DNA of 64,000 bases from an uncultured Alistipes sp. (GCA_937911745.1 CALDPX010000041.1:62001-126000), one strand, 5' to 3'. Positions 43,121 to 52,299 are shown, counted from the first letter of the stretch. The notes: generated by a model not told the origin, from the sequence alone. A program made the numbers and translations.

Positions 43121-43599
43121 AAACCCCTCGTACCAAGAGTCCCGAGCAGGCTCTCTCGTCACTTATGCGCATCTGTGCCCGTGCCGAGAAATGCAGTAGT
43201 GATGCTCTGCGTTCTATGCGCCGCTGGGGATTGTCGGACGTTGATGCCCGAGGGGTGCTCGAACGCCTCATAAGGGAGCGTTTTATTGACGATGGCAGAT
43301 ATGCGGCGGCTTATGTCAGGGAGAAGATGCGCTTTTCGGGCTGGGGCGAGAGGAAGATTCGTGCAGCCCTGAGAGCCAAAGCCATAGCCCCAAAAATCAT
43401 AGACGAGGCTATGAGTCAAATGGTGCCCGAGGATAATGCCTCACGTCTTAGGGATATGCTCCAAAAAAAAGCCGCAAAGACCACTGCTCGCGACCTTTAC
43501 GACCTTAAAGGTAAACTTGTGCGCTTTGCCGTAGGGCGTGGCTTCGACCTCGAAGATGTCTTGGAGGTTGTCGAAGAGATTATTCGTGCAAGAGAGTAG
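43099..43599 (+). CDS. recX: Regulatory protein RecX
   Basis: A 166-residue all-helical protein of the RecX family, which limits RecA filament growth. Helical repeats such as RSMRRWGLSDVDARGVLERL, FIDDGRYAAAYVREKM and GWGERKIRAALRAKAI match. The start ATG lies within the 3' end of prmC. Its last 20 bases overlap the 3' end of the convergent aminotransferase gene, leaving no room for a terminator between them. Confidence 0.9.
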   Translation: MLQKGTIKTPRTKSPEQALSSLMRICARAEKCSSDALRSMRRWGLSDVDARGVLERLIRERFIDDGRYAAAYVREKMRFSGWGERKIRAALRAKAIAPKIIDEAMSQMVPEDNASRLRDMLQKKAAKTTARDLYDLKGKLVRFAVGRGFDLEDVLEVVEEIIRARE

Positions 43600-44395
43600 C
43601 GAGGTGCTTGCCAAGAAGTGTGGCGTAGATATTGCCCAACTTCATATCCCCCAGAGAGTAAATACTTTGCAGACCAACGGGAGTGAAAACAATCATCTCC
43701 TCGTAGGTTGTAGCATCCTCCACTTTGAGTTCTTCTTCCACCACCGCCACACCGCACAACTCTGCAAGTCGGAACATCAGTTCCCTTTCGGCAGAGCCTC
43801 TTGCGCCCTTGTCTAAGGGTGTTGTAAGCAGGGTGTTGCCTCTGAGTGCAAAGAGTGGATTGTCGCCCGAAGAGATTAGTGTTCCCGCACGATTAGCCCT
43901 CAGCGCTGTGTTGTAGTTGTGTGAGGCAGCATAGTTGTCGGCAAAGCGAGCCGCCGTCATCGACACGTTTGTTTGGTGTTTTTCGTAGGGGATTTCGTAG
44001 TTGGCGATAATACCCTTGGGGCGTACCGAGAGAAGTCCGTAGCCATCGTAGGGAGTTGTTGCCTCGTGAATGAGAACCCTGCGACACGCTCCCTCGCCTG
44101 TGGGTATCAGATAGAGATTGACCGTATTTCCGCCCTCGGGATAGAGCCCGAAATAGAGCAAGTCGCGTACCTCTTTTGCTACAATCTCTGGTTCTATTTT
44201 GGGACGAGTACCAAAGAGTTTGTGGTAGGAGTCGAGCGCATAGCGCAATTTGAGCGAAAGGTGGAGTGGCTTGTGGGCAAAGGTGTTGATGGTCGTGTAT
44301 ATCCAATTGTGCCCAAACAACAACTCGGGCGCAAGGTCTGCCTCACGCCACGAAGTGATTTTACCATCCAACGATATGATTTTCTCGCCCTCCAA
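43580..44395 (-). CDS. Aminotransferase class IV-like protein
   Basis: A 271-residue protein whose second half resembles fold-type IV PLP enzymes (branched-chain aminotransferase, aminodeoxychorismate lyase): ANYEIPYEKHQTNVSM would hold the catalytic Lys, then NTALRANRAGTLISSGDNPLFAL and NTLLTTPL. The usual Glu of the 'VTE' motif is replaced by Ile-Ser, so the activity is uncertain. It follows holA by 16 bases in the murB-tilS-holA operon and overlaps recX at its 3' end. Confidence 0.7.
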   Translation of the reverse strand: MEGEKIISLDGKITSWREADLAPELLFGHNWIYTTINTFAHKPLHLSLKLRYALDSYHKLFGTRPKIEPEIVAKEVRDLLYFGLYPEGGNTVNLYLIPTGEGACRRVLIHEATTPYDGYGLLSVRPKGIIANYEIPYEKHQTNVSMTAARFADNYAASHNYNTALRANRAGTLISSGDNPLFALRGNTLLTTPLDKGARGSAERELMFRLAELCGVAVVEEELKVEDATTYEEMIVFTPVGLQSIYSLGDMKLGNIYATLLGKHLATLLHE

Positions 44396-44411
44396 AGCCG
44401 TCTAATTTCTC

Positions 44412-45482
44412 TTAGAGCATCATAATTTTCATAAGCAACTCGCGCAGGAGTTCGCCCTGTTCCATACCGCCCGAATTGATACCCTTTCCTTTCATATCAT
44501 ACTCGCGGATGAGCCCCAAAATGAGGAAGATTTTTTTATTTGGGTAGAGTTTTGCCGCCTGCTTGTAACCTCCAAGCACATAGGGGCTTACCTTGATAAG
44601 CGCAGCAAGTTCGCCATCGCTCGCTGCTGGCATACCCTTTACCTTTGTCTGCCACTCCTTGTAGTTTATTGTGAAGAGTTTTTGGAAATAGCCAAAGAGG
44701 GTTGTGGTGGTCACTACCAGGGGGTGGTTTTTGGGGTTACGGGCGAAGTTGTCGGCAATCTGCATAGCCCTTGCAAAGTGCTTGTGCGCCACAGCCTCCA
44801 CCAACTCGAAGTTGTTGAAATCCTTGCTGATACCGATGTTTTGCTCTATGTGGTCGGCGGTAATTACCTTTGTGCCCTCGGGCAGACTCGTGAGGAGTTT
44901 GTCGAACTCGCCAACGATTTTCGATATGTCGGTGCCAAGGTGGTCCGTAACCATACGCAGAGCTTTCTCCTCTATGGCGCACCCCTTCGAGGCACGCAAA
45001 TAGGTCGCAATCCAGGGGGCAAGTTCGTTGTCATAGGGGCGTGGCGACTCAAATACCACACCCTTTGCGCTCGCGTGCTTGTAGAGTGCCGAACGCTTGT
45101 CGACCGTTTTGCCCTTGTGAGCAATTACAAGAACTGTCGAGGGGCTTGGCGAGGCGGTATAGTGCGAGAGGTTTTCGACCTTACGGAGCGAGGCAGCCTC
45201 CTTGACTATTACCACCATCTTGCCGCCCATCATAGGCATCTGTCGGGCATAGTTTACGATGATACCCTCGTCTTCCACATCTTTGCCGTAGATGACCAGC
45301 TGGTTGAATGCCCTCTCACTCTCCGAGAGAATGCTTTCGGCAAGCATATCCGTCAGGCTGTCAATGAAATAACCCTCTTCGCCCATAAGCAGATAGACGG
45401 GCGCAAAACGCCCGGCGCGAATATCCTTCACGATACTCTCGTACTGCCCGTAGGCGTCCCTGAAACGAATACTTTTTGCCAT
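44412..45482 (-). CDS. holA: DNA polymerase III subunit delta
   Basis: A 356-residue clamp-loader subunit. The HolA pattern is clear: APVYLLMGEEGYFIDSLTDML near the start, LVIYGKD, MMGGKMVVIVKEA, then VTDHLGTDISKIVGEFDKLLT and a C-terminal helical collar ending in LLRELLMKIM. It opens the beta clamp together with the tau and delta' subunits. It lies downstream of tilS after a heptamer repeat. Confidence 0.9.
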   Translation of the reverse strand: MAKSIRFRDAYGQYESIVKDIRAGRFAPVYLLMGEEGYFIDSLTDMLAESILSESERAFNQLVIYGKDVEDEGIIVNYARQMPMMGGKMVVIVKEAASLRKVENLSHYTASPSPSTVLVIAHKGKTVDKRSALYKHASAKGVVFESPRPYDNELAPWIATYLRASKGCAIEEKALRMVTDHLGTDISKIVGEFDKLLTSLPEGTKVITADHIEQNIGISKDFNNFELVEAVAHKHFARAMQIADNFARNPKNHPLVVTTTTLFGYFQKLFTINYKEWQTKVKGMPAASDGELAALIKVSPYVLGGYKQAAKLYPNKKIFLILGLIREYDMKGKGINSGGMEQGELLRELLMKIMML

Positions 45483-45517
45483 ATATGATAGTTCTTTTAT
45501 CTATCGTCCAAAACTAA

Positions 45518-45538
45518 TTTTGCATTTTGCATTTTGCA
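45518..45538 (+). repeat. Heptamer array, three TTTTGCA units
   Basis: Three exact 7-base units lie directly behind the tilS stop codon, between tilS and holA. Confidence 0.75.
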
Positions 45539-45539
45539 T

Positions 45540-46892
45540 TCACAAAACCTCTTTTGTGATGCGTAGTACATTTTCGGTCTTGGAGGTTATCTTGTGGCGG
45601 TTGTCGATGCGCTGCCCTACAAGCCACACAATCTCATCGCCCGAAGAGAGAACAAATTGCCTACGCTTCTCGGGCATCGACATTTTAATGTCTATGAGGT
45701 AGTCACTAACCTTCTTCTCGTCAGTCATACCGAGCGGCATAAACCTATCGCCCTCGCGCCATTTGCGCAGTGTGAGGGGCTCTTGGAGTGTGTCCAAATC
45801 GAGTAGGGCAATGTGCTCGGGCACCCTCAGCGACTCGATGTTATCAATATCCAACTTTTCCAAATATAGCACCGAACCACCGCAGTGAACTTTTGTTTTC
45901 GAGAGGTTTACTACCACCTCGCACTCGTCATTATCGGCAATGTGCGAGATGACTATGCGCCCACGGTCTATGTACGCCACCCAATCTTTCGAGTAGAAAC
46001 GCTTGCCCGTAGAGTTGCTCGCCAGAGCCTCACAGAGTGAATCCACCACATCGCCTCTGAAACCGTAGTTGTGACTCATAAGTTCGTATATCACAAAACC
46101 TATGGGGAAACCACTGTCTATCTTGTCGGGGTGGATGATATCTTCACTGCCGATGTGTTCCACCGCATCGCGGGCAATCTTCTCTATTGCGTGGTTGATG
46201 AAGCGTTGTGCCTCCGTAAGACGGTCTATGTTGCTACACATTGTGCCCGTAAATTGAGGGACAATCTCCCTTAGTCGGGGAACAATACCGAGCCTTATCT
46301 TGTTGCGCAGGTACTTTGTGGAGCGGTTCGAGGAGTCCTCGCGGTAGGGTATGGAGTGGCTCTTGGCATACTCCTTAATCTCGTGACGGGAAGCAAAGAT
46401 AAGAGGGCGTATAACCTTGCCATTTATGACACTGATGCCCGTCAGACCTTTCAATCCCGTACCCCTCAGGAGGTTGATGAAGAAGGTCTCGATGCTGTCG
46501 TCTGCGTGGTGTGCTACGGCTATGGTGTCGTAGCCCTCATCTATGCACAACTCATCGAACCACCCGTAGCGCAGTCGGCGGGCAGCCATCTGCACACTCT
46601 CGCCCGTGAGAGCCATCTCGCCTTTGGTATCGAAACGGCGATTGTAGTGTGGTACACCGAGCCTTTCGGCTGCCTTGGCAACGAGAACCTCGTCTTCGTC
46701 ACTCTCTGCACCCCTCAGGCAGAAATTGCAGTGGGCGACACCCACCTTATAGCCCGCCTCCACAAAGAGGTGCATCATAACCATAGAGTCTACACCGCCA
46801 CTGACAGTCAGCAGTATGCGATTGTCGGTGGTTGCCAGCTGATGCTCGGCAATGTAACTCTTGAATCTCTGTATCAAACTCTCGTTTTTCAA
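45540..46892 (-). CDS. tilS: tRNA(Ile)-lysidine synthetase
   Basis: A 450-residue enzyme that changes C34 of tRNA-Ile(CAU) to lysidine. The PP-loop ATP motif SGGVDSMVMMHL and the AHHADDSIETFFINLLRGTGLKGL region are diagnostic; C-terminal substrate-binding domains follow (LRKWREGDRFMPLGM). It is 3 bases after murB, so translation is probably coupled. Confidence 0.95.
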   Translation of the reverse strand: MKNESLIQRFKSYIAEHQLATTDNRILLTVSGGVDSMVMMHLFVEAGYKVGVAHCNFCLRGAESDEDEVLVAKAAERLGVPHYNRRFDTKGEMALTGESVQMAARRLRYGWFDELCIDEGYDTIAVAHHADDSIETFFINLLRGTGLKGLTGISVINGKVIRPLIFASRHEIKEYAKSHSIPYREDSSNRSTKYLRNKIRLGIVPRLREIVPQFTGTMCSNIDRLTEAQRFINHAIEKIARDAVEHIGSEDIIHPDKIDSGFPIGFVIYELMSHNYGFRGDVVDSLCEALASNSTGKRFYSKDWVAYIDRGRIVISHIADNDECEVVVNLSKTKVHCGGSVLYLEKLDIDNIESLRVPEHIALLDLDTLQEPLTLRKWREGDRFMPLGMTDEKKVSDYLIDIKMSMPEKRRQFVLSSGDEIVWLVGQRIDNRHKITSKTENVLRITKEVL

Positions 46893-46895
46893 CTC

Positions 46896-47921
46896 TTAAA
46901 GTATATTAACCTCTGGCGAAATCTCTACGCCAAACCTATCCTTGACTTCTTTACAAATGCGCTCGGCAAGAGCCATAACCTCCGAGCCTGTTGCGCCACC
47001 CAAATTGACCAATACCAATGCCTGCTTGGAGTGAACTCCCGCACGCCCCAGCGCCTTACCTTTCCAGCCGAGGGTGTCAATCATCCAACCGGTGGCGATT
47101 TTCAGACTCTCGGGTGCGCCCGCAACCTCGTATACGGGCATTGTGGGATACTCCTTGCGGAGTGCCTCTACTTGCCCACGAGGAAGTATGGGGTTTTTGA
47201 AGAAACTGCCCGCATTACCTATCTTTTTGGGGTCGGGGAGTTTGCTTTCGCGTATGGCGACAACCGCCCTGCGTATACCCTCGGGAGTGATGTCGCCTAT
47301 CTTCTCCACCTCGGGACGCAGTGTGCCATAGTCGAGATGGGGAGCGGCTGTTTTGCCGAGGCGATACTCTACGGCAGTGATAATCACTTTGCCCGCCAGA
47401 GCCTCCTTGAATATACTCTCGCGGTAGCCGAAACGACACTTTGCATTGGAGAGATACTCCACCTCCAAGGTGTCCAAACGCACCACCTCTACACGCACAA
47501 TGACATCCTTTGCCTCCACACCGTAGGCTCCGATGTTCTGCACTGCACTTGCTCCCACGCTGCTCGGTATGGCAGAGAGATTTTCGGCTCCCCACAAACC
47601 GCGCTCGGTGGTCCACGCCACCACATCGTCCCACACCTCGCCTGCTGCGGCGCGTATGGTCAAATGTTGTTCATCCTCGCCCACAACCTCAATACCTTTG
47701 GCTACGGAGCGTATGATGGTGCCGTTGTAGTCCTTCGTAAAAAGTGTGTTGCACCCCTCGCCCAAAATGGTCCACTTGCCGCCGAGGTGCCCTTTGCCCT
47801 CGCCCGCAAGATAACCGAGAAGGTCGCTTGTGGAGTTCCACTCCACCACTCGGTCAGCCATTGCGCTCGCTCCAAAGGAGGTGTAGGCTGCAAGGTCTAT
47901 ATTCTCTATTATTCGTGCCAT
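46896..47921 (-). CDS. murB: UDP-N-acetylenolpyruvoylglucosamine reductase
   Basis: A 341-residue FAD enzyme of peptidoglycan precursor synthesis. Motifs: LGEGCNTLF and IPSSVGASAVQNIGAYGVE (FAD and substrate binding), NAGSFFKNP (catalytic Ser region) and a final E in SPEVNIL. The ATG at 47921 is chosen; a TTG at 47933 is in frame but lies in the promoter element. The transcript would start only a few bases before the ATG. First gene of murB-tilS-holA-aminotransferase. Confidence 0.95.
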   Translation of the reverse strand: MARIIENIDLAAYTSFGASAMADRVVEWNSTSDLLGYLAGEGKGHLGGKWTILGEGCNTLFTKDYNGTIIRSVAKGIEVVGEDEQHLTIRAAAGEVWDDVVAWTTERGLWGAENLSAIPSSVGASAVQNIGAYGVEAKDVIVRVEVVRLDTLEVEYLSNAKCRFGYRESIFKEALAGKVIITAVEYRLGKTAAPHLDYGTLRPEVEKIGDITPEGIRRAVVAIRESKLPDPKKIGNAGSFFKNPILPRGQVEALRKEYPTMPVYEVAGAPESLKIATGWMIDTLGWKGKALGRAGVHSKQALVLVNLGGATGSEVMALAERICKEVKDRFGVEISPEVNIL

Positions 47922-47930
47922 ATCAAACGA

Positions 47931-47938
47931 CAAAGGTA
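47931..47938 (-). promoter_or_regulatory. Promoter -7 element of the murB operon
   Basis: TACCTTTG on the minus strand ends 9 bases before the murB ATG. No -33 element is clear. Confidence 0.6.
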
Positions 47939-48019
47939 GTATTTTTCGCCGAAAAAAGTCTAATGGGAGTCAATAATTATTGGCGTGAGGAAAAATTGTC
48001 AAAAAAGCTGGTTGTAGGG

Positions 48020-48051
48020 TTTGCTAATCCGATAAAAAGTAGGTAAATTTG
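48020..48051 (+). promoter_or_regulatory. Promoter of the DUF4301 gene
   Basis: TTTG (48020-48023), a 20-base spacer and TAAATTTG (48044-48051). Just downstream, TTAATTTA (48057-48064) and TAAATTAA (48069-48076) form an inverted repeat that could be an operator. Confidence 0.7.
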
Positions 48052-48087
48052 TCGAATTAATTTAATAATAAATTAAACGACCTAACT

Positions 48088-49542
48088 ATGTTTACCCCTC
48101 AGGACCTAAAACAAATCGAACAACACGGACTCTCGGTGGAGAGTGTGGAAAGACAGTTGGAGAACTTCCGCAAAGGCTTCCCTTACCTAAAAATCATTCG
48201 TTCTGCAAGAGTTGGCGATGGCATTGTGTCCATTAGTCAGGAGCAGTCGGATGCTCTTCGTGCCGAATACCGCGAGGCACAGCGCAGACTCAAAATCGAG
48301 AAGTTTGTACCTGCAAGTGGTGCGGCTACCCGAATGTTCAAAGATTTGTTCTCCTTTGTGGAGAGTGGCGAAAGGAACTCGGTGGTGGAGAGGCTATCTG
48401 CAAATATCGACCGATTTGCATTCGCAGAGGCACTCAGCGAGAAGATTGCTTTGGATGCACCTTTGAGGGATGTAGTGAAGACCATTGTTGGCGAGGGATT
48501 AGAGTATGGTTCCAAACCCAAAGGTCTTCTTCTTTTTCATAAATACCCAACCGGCGCACGCACTCCTTTCGAGGAACATTTGGCAGAGGGCGCGATGTAT
48601 GCTTCGAGTGGCGGCGAGGTGAATATCCACTTTACCGTATCGCCCGAGCATATAGAGGGCTTCTCTTCGCTCTTCGAGAGCGTTAGGGAACGCTACGAGA
48701 AACGCTACGAGGTTAAGTACAATATCTCCTTCTCGGTGCAGAAGGGTAGTACAGACACCATTGCCGTAAATGAGGATTGCACTCCCTTCCGCGAGGCTGA
48801 TGGCAGCCTTTTGTTCCGCCCCGCAGGTCACGGCGCACTCATCGAGAACCTGAACGATATAGATGCAGACCTCATCTTCATAAAGACTATAGACAATGTG
48901 GCCCCCGACCACCTGAAAGCCGATACAATCAAATTCAAAGAGGTGCTGGCAGGCTTGTTGGTGAAGATGCAGAGTCGTATTTTTGATTACGCCGAGCAGT
49001 TGGAGAGGAATAGTGCCAACCTTGCAGAGGTGGTTGACTTTGTGGAGCACGAGTTGTGCGTTTTGCTGCCCGAGAGTGTGAAGAGTGGTAGTGAGGAGGC
49101 TCTGAGGAGTGCCCTGCTTGCCGTTCTCGACCGCCCGCTGAGGGTGTGCGGTATGGTGCGCAACGAGGGCGAGCCTGGTGGAGGTCCCTTCTGGGCAGAG
49201 GATTCGGAGGGTGTGGTGGCATTGCAGATTGCCGAGTCGTCACAGATTGCCCCCGAGCAGAAGTCGCTGATGGCAGATGCAACACACTTCAACCCCGTAG
49301 ATTTGGTTTGCGCAACTCGTAACCGCAAGGGAGAGAAGTACGATTTTAGGGAGTACATCGACTCCGCAACGGGCTTTATTTCGAGCAAGTCGAAGAGTGG
49401 TCGCACACTCTTGGCTCAGGAGTTGCCCGGTTTGTGGAATGGTGCTATGTCTAAGTGGAACACCTTGTTTGTTGAGGTGCCCATTTCGACATTCTCGCCC
49501 GTGAAGGTGGTTACTGACCTCCTGCGTCCCGAACATCAATAA
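48088..49542 (+). CDS. DUF4301 family protein
   Basis: A 484-residue cytosolic protein of the Bacteroidetes family DUF4301. The stretch KFVPASGAATRMFKDLF resembles the nucleotide-binding loop of sugar-nucleotidyltransferases, and GSKPKGLLLFHKYP and RPAGHGALIENLNDIDADLIFIKTIDNV are conserved in the family as I recall it. This suggests a nucleotidyltransferase-like fold, but the reaction is unknown. It has its own promoter with an AT-rich inverted repeat. Confidence 0.85.
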   Translation: MFTPQDLKQIEQHGLSVESVERQLENFRKGFPYLKIIRSARVGDGIVSISQEQSDALRAEYREAQRRLKIEKFVPASGAATRMFKDLFSFVESGERNSVVERLSANIDRFAFAEALSEKIALDAPLRDVVKTIVGEGLEYGSKPKGLLLFHKYPTGARTPFEEHLAEGAMYASSGGEVNIHFTVSPEHIEGFSSLFESVRERYEKRYEVKYNISFSVQKGSTDTIAVNEDCTPFREADGSLLFRPAGHGALIENLNDIDADLIFIKTIDNVAPDHLKADTIKFKEVLAGLLVKMQSRIFDYAEQLERNSANLAEVVDFVEHELCVLLPESVKSGSEEALRSALLAVLDRPLRVCGMVRNEGEPGGGPFWAEDSEGVVALQIAESSQIAPEQKSLMADATHFNPVDLVCATRNRKGEKYDFREYIDSATGFISSKSKSGRTLLAQELPGLWNGAMSKWNTLFVEVPISTFSPVKVVTDLLRPEHQ

Positions 49543-49554
49543 AAATCGGCATTT

Positions 49555-49861
49555 ATGATGCTTAATAAGTCCATGCGTACAACTTGTAAATTGTTGCTGT
49601 TTCTGCTGGTGGCAGTGATGCTCTCGGCGTGTGTCAATACGCTCGAACTTGCTGTGCCCAAGAGTAGCGAGCGGGCAGGCGTGACTCACGAGGGTGCGGT
49701 GGCAAATGCGATTCAACCAGAAAAAATATGAAGTTAGGTATAGATTCTTAGTGGAACAATACTTGGGTCTTGAAAGTGATGTAAAGTATACATATACTCC
49801 TCCCGTGAATGTATCTGCAACCATCAGTAATTTGAGTAAATTAAGTGTAAAATGTCAGTAA
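49555..49861 (+). pseudogene. Small lipoprotein gene with a frameshift at an A6 tract
   Basis: ATG 49555 begins a lipoprotein leader (TCKLLLFLLVAVMLSAC) that runs into TGA at 49729-49731 after 58 residues. Removing one A from the run of six A at 49721-49726 joins it to a second frame (KYEVRYRFLVEQYLGLESD and on, to TAA at 49859-49861), giving about 101 residues that end one base before the next gene. The joined protein reads as a normal small lipoprotein. It may be a true mutation, a slippage-controlled gene or a sequencing error. Otherwise the first 58 residues could be a small lipoprotein by itself. Confidence 0.6.
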
Positions 49862-49862
49862 G

Positions 49863-50603
49863 ATGAAACGATATTTGTTTTGTATTGTTGTTGCTTTTGT
49901 TCAAGTATCTTATGCTCAAAACTACTTGGATTTGAGCGTACCTCTACCGCCCGAGGAATCGGTCATTGAAAAAGTTGAGTTGGAGGATTGCTCATACATT
50001 AGAGAAGTTATAGACGATGCCGATATATACATTTACAATGCTTGCAATAGACCTCGCAAAGATGAGCCTACATATCTAAACGGAGAAAGGGTCCCCATGG
50101 AGGTGTATACGACCAAAGAGGGACGGTTCACTGTGAAGCCTAATGCAGGGCAAGCTAGTGTAATGCTAAGGATAGTAGATGATGCGTTCTCGATTGAACA
50201 AGCAGAGTTGTTGGAAGGATACTATATGTTTATTGCATTAAGGGTTTCTTCTACTACGGGAAGATTGACAGATGTATATTTTCATTTTGTAAAAACTACC
50301 CCTTATGAGGATATCCCCATAGAGGTATTCCGCAACATTGAGCGGAGAATGAAAAATGAGCTGTTATTCGAGATAACCGATTTTGGTAAAAGTTTAACAT
50401 ATAGTTCATTAGGCTGGGCTCAATGCCCAAAGGGACGAGCAGAGGAGAGTGCGACCGAAACTGAGGAAGATACAGATGGCGGAACAATGAGTGGCAACAA
50501 CAATAATTTGCAGACCGACTTGGGCGGCGTGATAACCGACCGAGGCGCAGCAAGCGGTGGCGGGCTTGCCACCCCAACCATAGGCGGGTGGGTAAGACCG
50601 TAG
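49863..50603 (+). CDS. Exported protein of unknown function
   Basis: A 246-residue protein with a signal peptide (MKRYLFCIVVAFVQVSYAQ). A beta-rich part follows, then IEVFRNIERRMKNELLFEIT and SLTYSSLGWAQC, and a low-complexity Glu/Thr/Asn/Gly tail. The middle resembles Bacteroides DUF5043-type proteins, but I am not certain. Codons are more AT-rich than in neighbouring genes up to about position 50420, which hints at acquired DNA. It starts one base after the frameshifted small lipoprotein gene, so the two probably form a pair. Confidence 0.65.
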   Translation: MKRYLFCIVVAFVQVSYAQNYLDLSVPLPPEESVIEKVELEDCSYIREVIDDADIYIYNACNRPRKDEPTYLNGERVPMEVYTTKEGRFTVKPNAGQASVMLRIVDDAFSIEQAELLEGYYMFIALRVSSTTGRLTDVYFHFVKTTPYEDIPIEVFRNIERRMKNELLFEITDFGKSLTYSSLGWAQCPKGRAEESATETEEDTDGGTMSGNNNNLQTDLGGVITDRGAASGGGLATPTIGGWVRP

Positions 50604-50750
50604 ACTACTCGGGTCACACGTCCACAGCCAAAGGTAGAAAGCCGCAGGCGCGGGCGCCCGAAAGATAGAGGACTTAGGCTGGTTAGACGTTTGACACAGA
50701 AGAAAAAGAAAACAACAAAACAAAAATTATAACACAATAAAAACTGAACA

Positions 50751-51353
50751 ATGGAAAACAAAAAATTGCAAGAACTGACCGAGAAACTCTACAATGAGGG
50801 GCTTTCAAAAGGTCGTGAGGACGCTGAGCGTATGGTCGCTGAGGCAGAGCAGAAGGCTGCTGCACTTGTGGCTGAGGCAGAAGAGAAGGCTGCCGCAATC
50901 ATCAAAAATGCCGAGCAGAAGGCTGCCGAACTGAAAAAGAACAACGAAACCGAGATGGCTCTTGCTACCCGCCAAATGGTTGCAGCACTTCGCGAGAACA
51001 TTGCAAACCTCGTGGTAACCAAAGTGGGAGAGCCTTCGGTACACGCTGCACTTCTCGATGTGGAGTTCGTGAAGGAGATGCTCCTTTCGGTTGCTCGCGC
51101 TTGGAATGGAGAGAGGGTGCAGTTGGAGGCTGTGTTGCCTGCCGAGATGAAGGTCAAATTCGATACCGAGGCTGAGGGTGCTGTCAAGGCTCTTTTGGCA
51201 GAGGGTATTGAGGTGGGCTACTCCGATAGGGTTAAGAGTGGCTTTAAGGTAGCACCCAAACAGGGCGGCTTCTATATCAGCTTTACCGAGGAGGATTTCT
51301 CGGCTCTGATGGCTGAGTACCTCAAAGAGAAAGTTACTAAAATGCTCTTCTAA
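50751..51353 (+). CDS. atpE: V-type ATP synthase subunit E
   Basis: A 200-residue peripheral-stalk subunit. The first 70 residues are an Ala/Glu/Lys coiled coil with near repeats of AEEKAAAIIKNAEQKAAEL, and the rest is a compact head domain (FVKEMLLSVARAW, GGFYISFTEEDFSALMAEYL). First gene of the V-ATPase operon. No consensus promoter is visible in the 147 bases before it. Confidence 0.88.
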   Translation: MENKKLQELTEKLYNEGLSKGREDAERMVAEAEQKAAALVAEAEEKAAAIIKNAEQKAAELKKNNETEMALATRQMVAALRENIANLVVTKVGEPSVHAALLDVEFVKEMLLSVARAWNGERVQLEAVLPAEMKVKFDTEAEGAVKALLAEGIEVGYSDRVKSGFKVAPKQGGFYISFTEEDFSALMAEYLKEKVTKMLF

Positions 51354-51375
51354 TTAACCGCAAGAGAGGATTTTT

Positions 51376-52248
51376 ATGGCAAAGAATTACTATTGCCTTG
51401 TTGCCGGTCTGAGGGAGTATACGCTCGATGGTGACGCTAAGGGCTTCGATGCGAGGGAGGTAATCGAGGAGATTGCTGCCGAACTCTCGCGCGAGGATGC
51501 AAGGGCGTTGCGTGGCTGGATGCTCTTCCACGATGTGAGCAATATGGCAAATATGGCAAACGGCAGAGAGGCTTTTTCTACCCTCGGCAACTTTTCGCGC
51601 GAGGAGTTGGAGGAGCAGTTGGCGCAGCCAACTGAGTTGCCCCGCGAGATAGGCGAGGTGATAGAACTCTATGCCCAGATGAAGAGGGGCGAGGTGGAGC
51701 CCGATGACGAGAGGCTTATGCGTATAGATCCCTCGCGTAATTTCTCCACCGAACTCTTCGCGGCCTATTACCGCTACTGCTCGCGCAGCAAGTGCCGCTT
51801 CCTGAGGGAGTGGAGCGAGGCGGATAGGAACCTAAGGAATATCACCGCAGCCCTTACAGCAAGGGAGCGTGGTGCCTCGGTGGCAGACTATATGGTAGGC
51901 GAAGGAGAGATTGTGCAGCAACTCTCGCGCTCGTCAGCAGCGGACTTCGGTCTGAAAGGCGAGGTCGGTTATATTGACACACTTATTGGCGCACTCTCCG
52001 AGAATGAAAACCTCTTGGATAAGGAGCATCGTATGGATATGATACGTTGGTCGTTGGCTGAGGATATTGCTACGTTCGACTACTTCAATATCGGTTTCCT
52101 GTTGAGTTATATTGTGCGCCTCGGGTTGGTACACCGTTGGGCAAGGCTCGACGAGAAGAGGGGACGAGAGATGTTTGAGCGTCTTACCTCTGCGCTTGGT
52201 GCCGCCGAGCATATCCGCGAGGCTGAGCGTCACTATGCAGACCGATAG
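51376..52248 (+). CDS. DUF2764 family protein of the V-ATPase operon
   Basis: A 290-residue, largely helical protein starting MAKNYYCLVAGLREYTLD. DUF2764 proteins are found next to V-type ATPase genes in Bacteroidetes and spirochaetes. No subunit C gene is present in the operon, and the helical make-up would suit the rotor-stalk connector (C/d) role; this is inference. The end has a Trp/Arg-rich helix (WSLAEDIATFDYFNIGFLLS). Confidence 0.85.
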   Translation: MAKNYYCLVAGLREYTLDGDAKGFDAREVIEEIAAELSREDARALRGWMLFHDVSNMANMANGREAFSTLGNFSREELEEQLAQPTELPREIGEVIELYAQMKRGEVEPDDERLMRIDPSRNFSTELFAAYYRYCSRSKCRFLREWSEADRNLRNITAALTARERGASVADYMVGEGEIVQQLSRSSAADFGLKGEVGYIDTLIGALSENENLLDKEHRMDMIRWSLAEDIATFDYFNIGFLLSYIVRLGLVHRWARLDEKRGREMFERLTSALGAAEHIREAERHYADR

Positions 52249-52299
52249 TAACAATTGTTTGACAAAGAAATTCAAAATAATAAAAACGTTAAGATTTTA

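Noticed and set aside
46356..47939. Plus-strand frame opposite tilS and murB (527 codons)
   Set aside because: Both minus-strand genes carry all their family motifs; the plus frame has none.
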